Assembly (NCBI GenBank): GCA_900540885.1
Contig: UQHJ01000097.1
Coordinates: 1 to 7,561, forward strand
Direction of reading: 5' to 3'
DNA: 7,561 bases
DNA from: an uncultured Prevotella sp.
GTDB lineage: Bacteria; Bacteroidota; Bacteroidia; Bacteroidales; Bacteroidaceae
Part shown: positions 6,114-7,561 of the stretch, in pieces
Layout: each line of letters opens with the position of its first letter
Position numbering within the stretch: position 1 is the first letter of the stretch
Position numbers and translations under genes: made by a program
The notes under the pieces: generated by a model
The model's input: only the letters and a program-made list of their open reading frames with translations
The model's database searches: none
Told to the model about the DNA's origin: nothing

Positions 6114-6144
6114 AAGCAGTGTCTATATGACACTGCTTTTTTTT
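6114..6144 (+). terminator. Second, tandem terminator after tRNA-Gln
   Basis: AAGCAGTGTC (6114-6123) and GACACTGCTT (6129-6138) form a perfect 10-pair stem with loop TATAT, and an eight-base T-run (6137-6144) begins at the foot of the stem. It would catch readthrough from the hairpin five bases upstream. Confidence 0.9.
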
Positions 6145-6173
6145 GTTTAGAAGCGGGGGAGGAAGGGCATAAC

Positions 6174-6215
6174 AAAAGGCGTTTGTTGATAGCTAACTAT
6201 CAGCAAACGCCTTTT
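6174..6215. terminator. Bidirectional terminator between convergent genes
   Basis: AAAAGGCGTTTG (6174-6185) pairs with CAAACGCCTTTT (6204-6215), and the stem continues through a T·G step and TGATAG (6187-6192) with CTATCA (6197-6202). This makes 19 pairs around a CTAA loop. A-run and T-run flank it on both strands, so it can end transcription from either side. It lies 22 bases past the stop of the minus-strand peptidase gene and is most likely its terminator. Confidence 0.9.
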
Positions 6216-6237
6216 ACTATATATTCGTTTCTACTTA

Positions 6238-7561
6238 TTATTTCAAATAATCGTCAAAGTAGCGCGTAATGCGTTCGTGTAGGTGGACCATGTCGTGGCC
6301 CATCATGTTGTGACCATCGCCAGGGTAAACGAAGTAGTCGGGCTGCGTGCCAGCGTCCTCACAAGCACGGAGGAACGACAAGCTGTGTTGCATCACGCAA
6401 GTGGGGTCGTTATAGCCCACGATGATTTGCAAACGGCCTTTCAGATTTTTGGCCTTGTTGAGCAACGATGAAGAAGCGTAGCCTTCAGGGTTTTCCTGGG
6501 GCGTGTCCATATAACGCTCGCCATACATCACTTCGTAGTATTTCCAGTCGATAACAGGGCCACCTGCTACGCCCACCTTAAATACGTCAGGATAAGAACA
6601 CATCAAGTTCGTCGTCATAAAGCCACCAAACGACCAACCATGTACGCCAATGCGGTCGGCATCAACGTAAGGAAGCGATTTAAGATACTTCACGCCTTCC
6701 AGTTGATCCTGCATCTCGATGTCGCCCAAGTGGCGGTGTGTGCAGCTCTCAAATTCAAATCCACGGTTCTCAGAGCCTCGATTGTCTACGACGAATACTA
6801 CGTAGCCGCGTTGCGCCATATACACCTCCCAGGGGCGCGTAAGGTAGTTCCACGCAGCCTCTACGTTGTGGGCATGCGGACCACCATAAACGTATACCAC
6901 TGTAGGGTACTTCTTATTCGGGTCGAAGTTAACAGGCTTTACTAAGCGGTAGTAAAGGTCGGTCTGTCCGTCAGCCGCCTTTATGCTGCCACTCGTAATC
7001 TCAGGCACGTTATAAGCTGTCCAAGGATTACCGTCGGTGTGTAGTTTCGTTACGGCAGGCTTCGTAGTAGCCACGAGGTCGTATTGACGGAAAGTCTTCG
7101 GTGATGACCAGCGGTCCATGAGGTAAAGGCCATTGGCCGACAAAGTAGCGTAGTGTGTACCCTCTCCATTGTCGAGTAGAGTGATTTTGCCCGAAGCCAC
7201 GTTTACGCTAAAGTTGCTGTACTGAATAGGGTTGTTCTGATTGCTTTGGTAAACAATGCTCTTGGCCTTGGTGTTAAAGCCCAGTACATTGATAACCTCA
7301 TACTTACCCTTCGTTAATTGTTTGAGCTGACGGCCGCTTACGTCGAAGAGGTAGAGGTGGTTGTAGCCATCGCGGCGTGTCTGCATCACAAACTTTGTAG
7401 CGTCCCAGGGTAAGAACTGAATAGGGTTGCAAGGCTCTACGTAGCGGCTATTCGTCTCGGTGTAGAGTACCGCCTTGCGTTGACCCGTTGCAGCGTCATA
7501 ACTAACGAGCTCGGCCTTGTCTTGCGTGCGGGGCAACTCAAACATATAGATCGTCTTCTCG
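6238..7561 (-). CDS. S9 family peptidase, dipeptidyl-peptidase-IV-like (5' part beyond window)
   Basis: This is the C-terminal ~440 codons of a prolyl-oligopeptidase family serine peptidase. The frame stays open to the right edge (…EKTIYMFELPR), so the ATG at 7545 is internal and the true start lies outside; the family is usually about 700-740 residues. What is visible is the last part of the β-propeller, then the α/β-hydrolase domain from about VVYVYGGPHAHN. The catalytic triad is present: Ser in GWSFGG (codon 6631-6633), Asp in GYNDPTC (6406-6408) and His in GDGHNM (6310-6312). The Ser-Asp spacing of 75 and Asp-His spacing of 32 are close to human DPP IV (78 and 32). Members cut dipeptides, often Xaa-Pro, from peptide N-termini, normally in the periplasm of Bacteroidota. 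The signal peptide and the Glu-Glu substrate motif would be in the missing part, so exact specificity is open. Confidence 0.9.
   Translation of the reverse strand, partial: EKTIYMFELPRTQDKAELVSYDAATGQRKAVLYTETNSRYVEPCNPIQFLPWDATKFVMQTRRDGYNHLYLFDVSGRQLKQLTKGKYEVINVLGFNTKAKSIVYQSNQNNPIQYSNFSVNVASGKITLLDNGEGTHYATLSANGLYLMDRWSSPKTFRQYDLVATTKPAVTKLHTDGNPWTAYNVPEITSGSIKAADGQTDLYYRLVKPVNFDPNKKYPTVVYVYGGPHAHNVEAAWNYLTRPWEVYMAQRGYVVFVVDNRGSENRGFEFESCTHRHLGDIEMQDQLEGVKYLKSLPYVDADRIGVHGWSFGGFMTTNLMCSYPDVFKVGVAGGPVIDWKYYEVMYGERYMDTPQENPEGYASSSLLNKAKNLKGRLQIIVGYNDPTCVMQHSLSFLRACEDAGTQPDYFVYPGDGHNMMGHDMVHLHERITRYFDDYLK

Noticed and set aside
5946..6269. 107-codon + strand frame over the tRNA and terminators
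   Set aside because: It covers a clear tRNA gene and three terminator hairpins and has no recognisable protein features.

Overview
The window reads as ordinary chromosomal DNA from the phylum Bacteroidota, order Bacteroidales, most like the Prevotella/Bacteroides group. Three things support this: the sequence of ParE, CoaD, the S41 protease and the S9 peptidase; promoters of the Bacteroidota form (TTTG, about 20 bases, TAnnTTTG) in place of E. coli -35/-10 boxes; and the lack of Shine-Dalgarno sequences before the starts, which are preceded by A/T-rich leaders. Genus assignment is an inference from remembered family sequences, since no search could be run.

Layout: positions 1-223 are non-coding and hold a cluster of palindromes followed by a promoter. 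Positions 224-1360 encode a 378-residue GNAT-fold acyltransferase-like protein of unknown substrate. Positions 1360-1611 are a striking nested inverted repeat built from an 11-base unit; it fills the whole gap up to the next start. Positions 1622-5772 hold three genes on the + strand: parE (topoisomerase IV subunit B), coaD (phosphopantetheine adenylyltransferase, overlapping parE by 4 bases) and a periplasmic S41 C-terminal processing protease. Positions 5773-5986 are non-coding, with a short palindrome, a strong stable-RNA promoter and a leader hairpin, and lead into a tRNA-Gln(TTG) gene at 5987-6057. Three successive terminator hairpins (6071-6215) separate it from a convergent minus-strand S9 dipeptidyl-peptidase-IV-like gene that runs off the right edge, so only its C-terminal ~440 codons are visible.

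The genes are housekeeping functions (chromosome decatenation, coenzyme A synthesis, envelope proteolysis, tRNA supply, peptide use) and do not form one pathway. I see no phage, plasmid, defence, CRISPR or transposase gene, and no evidence of a novel multi-gene system. The signals most worth a second look are non-coding: the intergenic inverted repeat before parE, the hairpin that forms nearly the whole 5' leader of tRNA-Gln, and two palindromic intergenic elements that share the 12-mer CTAATTGGGGGG. In proteins, ParE carries an apparent Lys/Ala/Thr-rich insertion inside its TOPRIM half.
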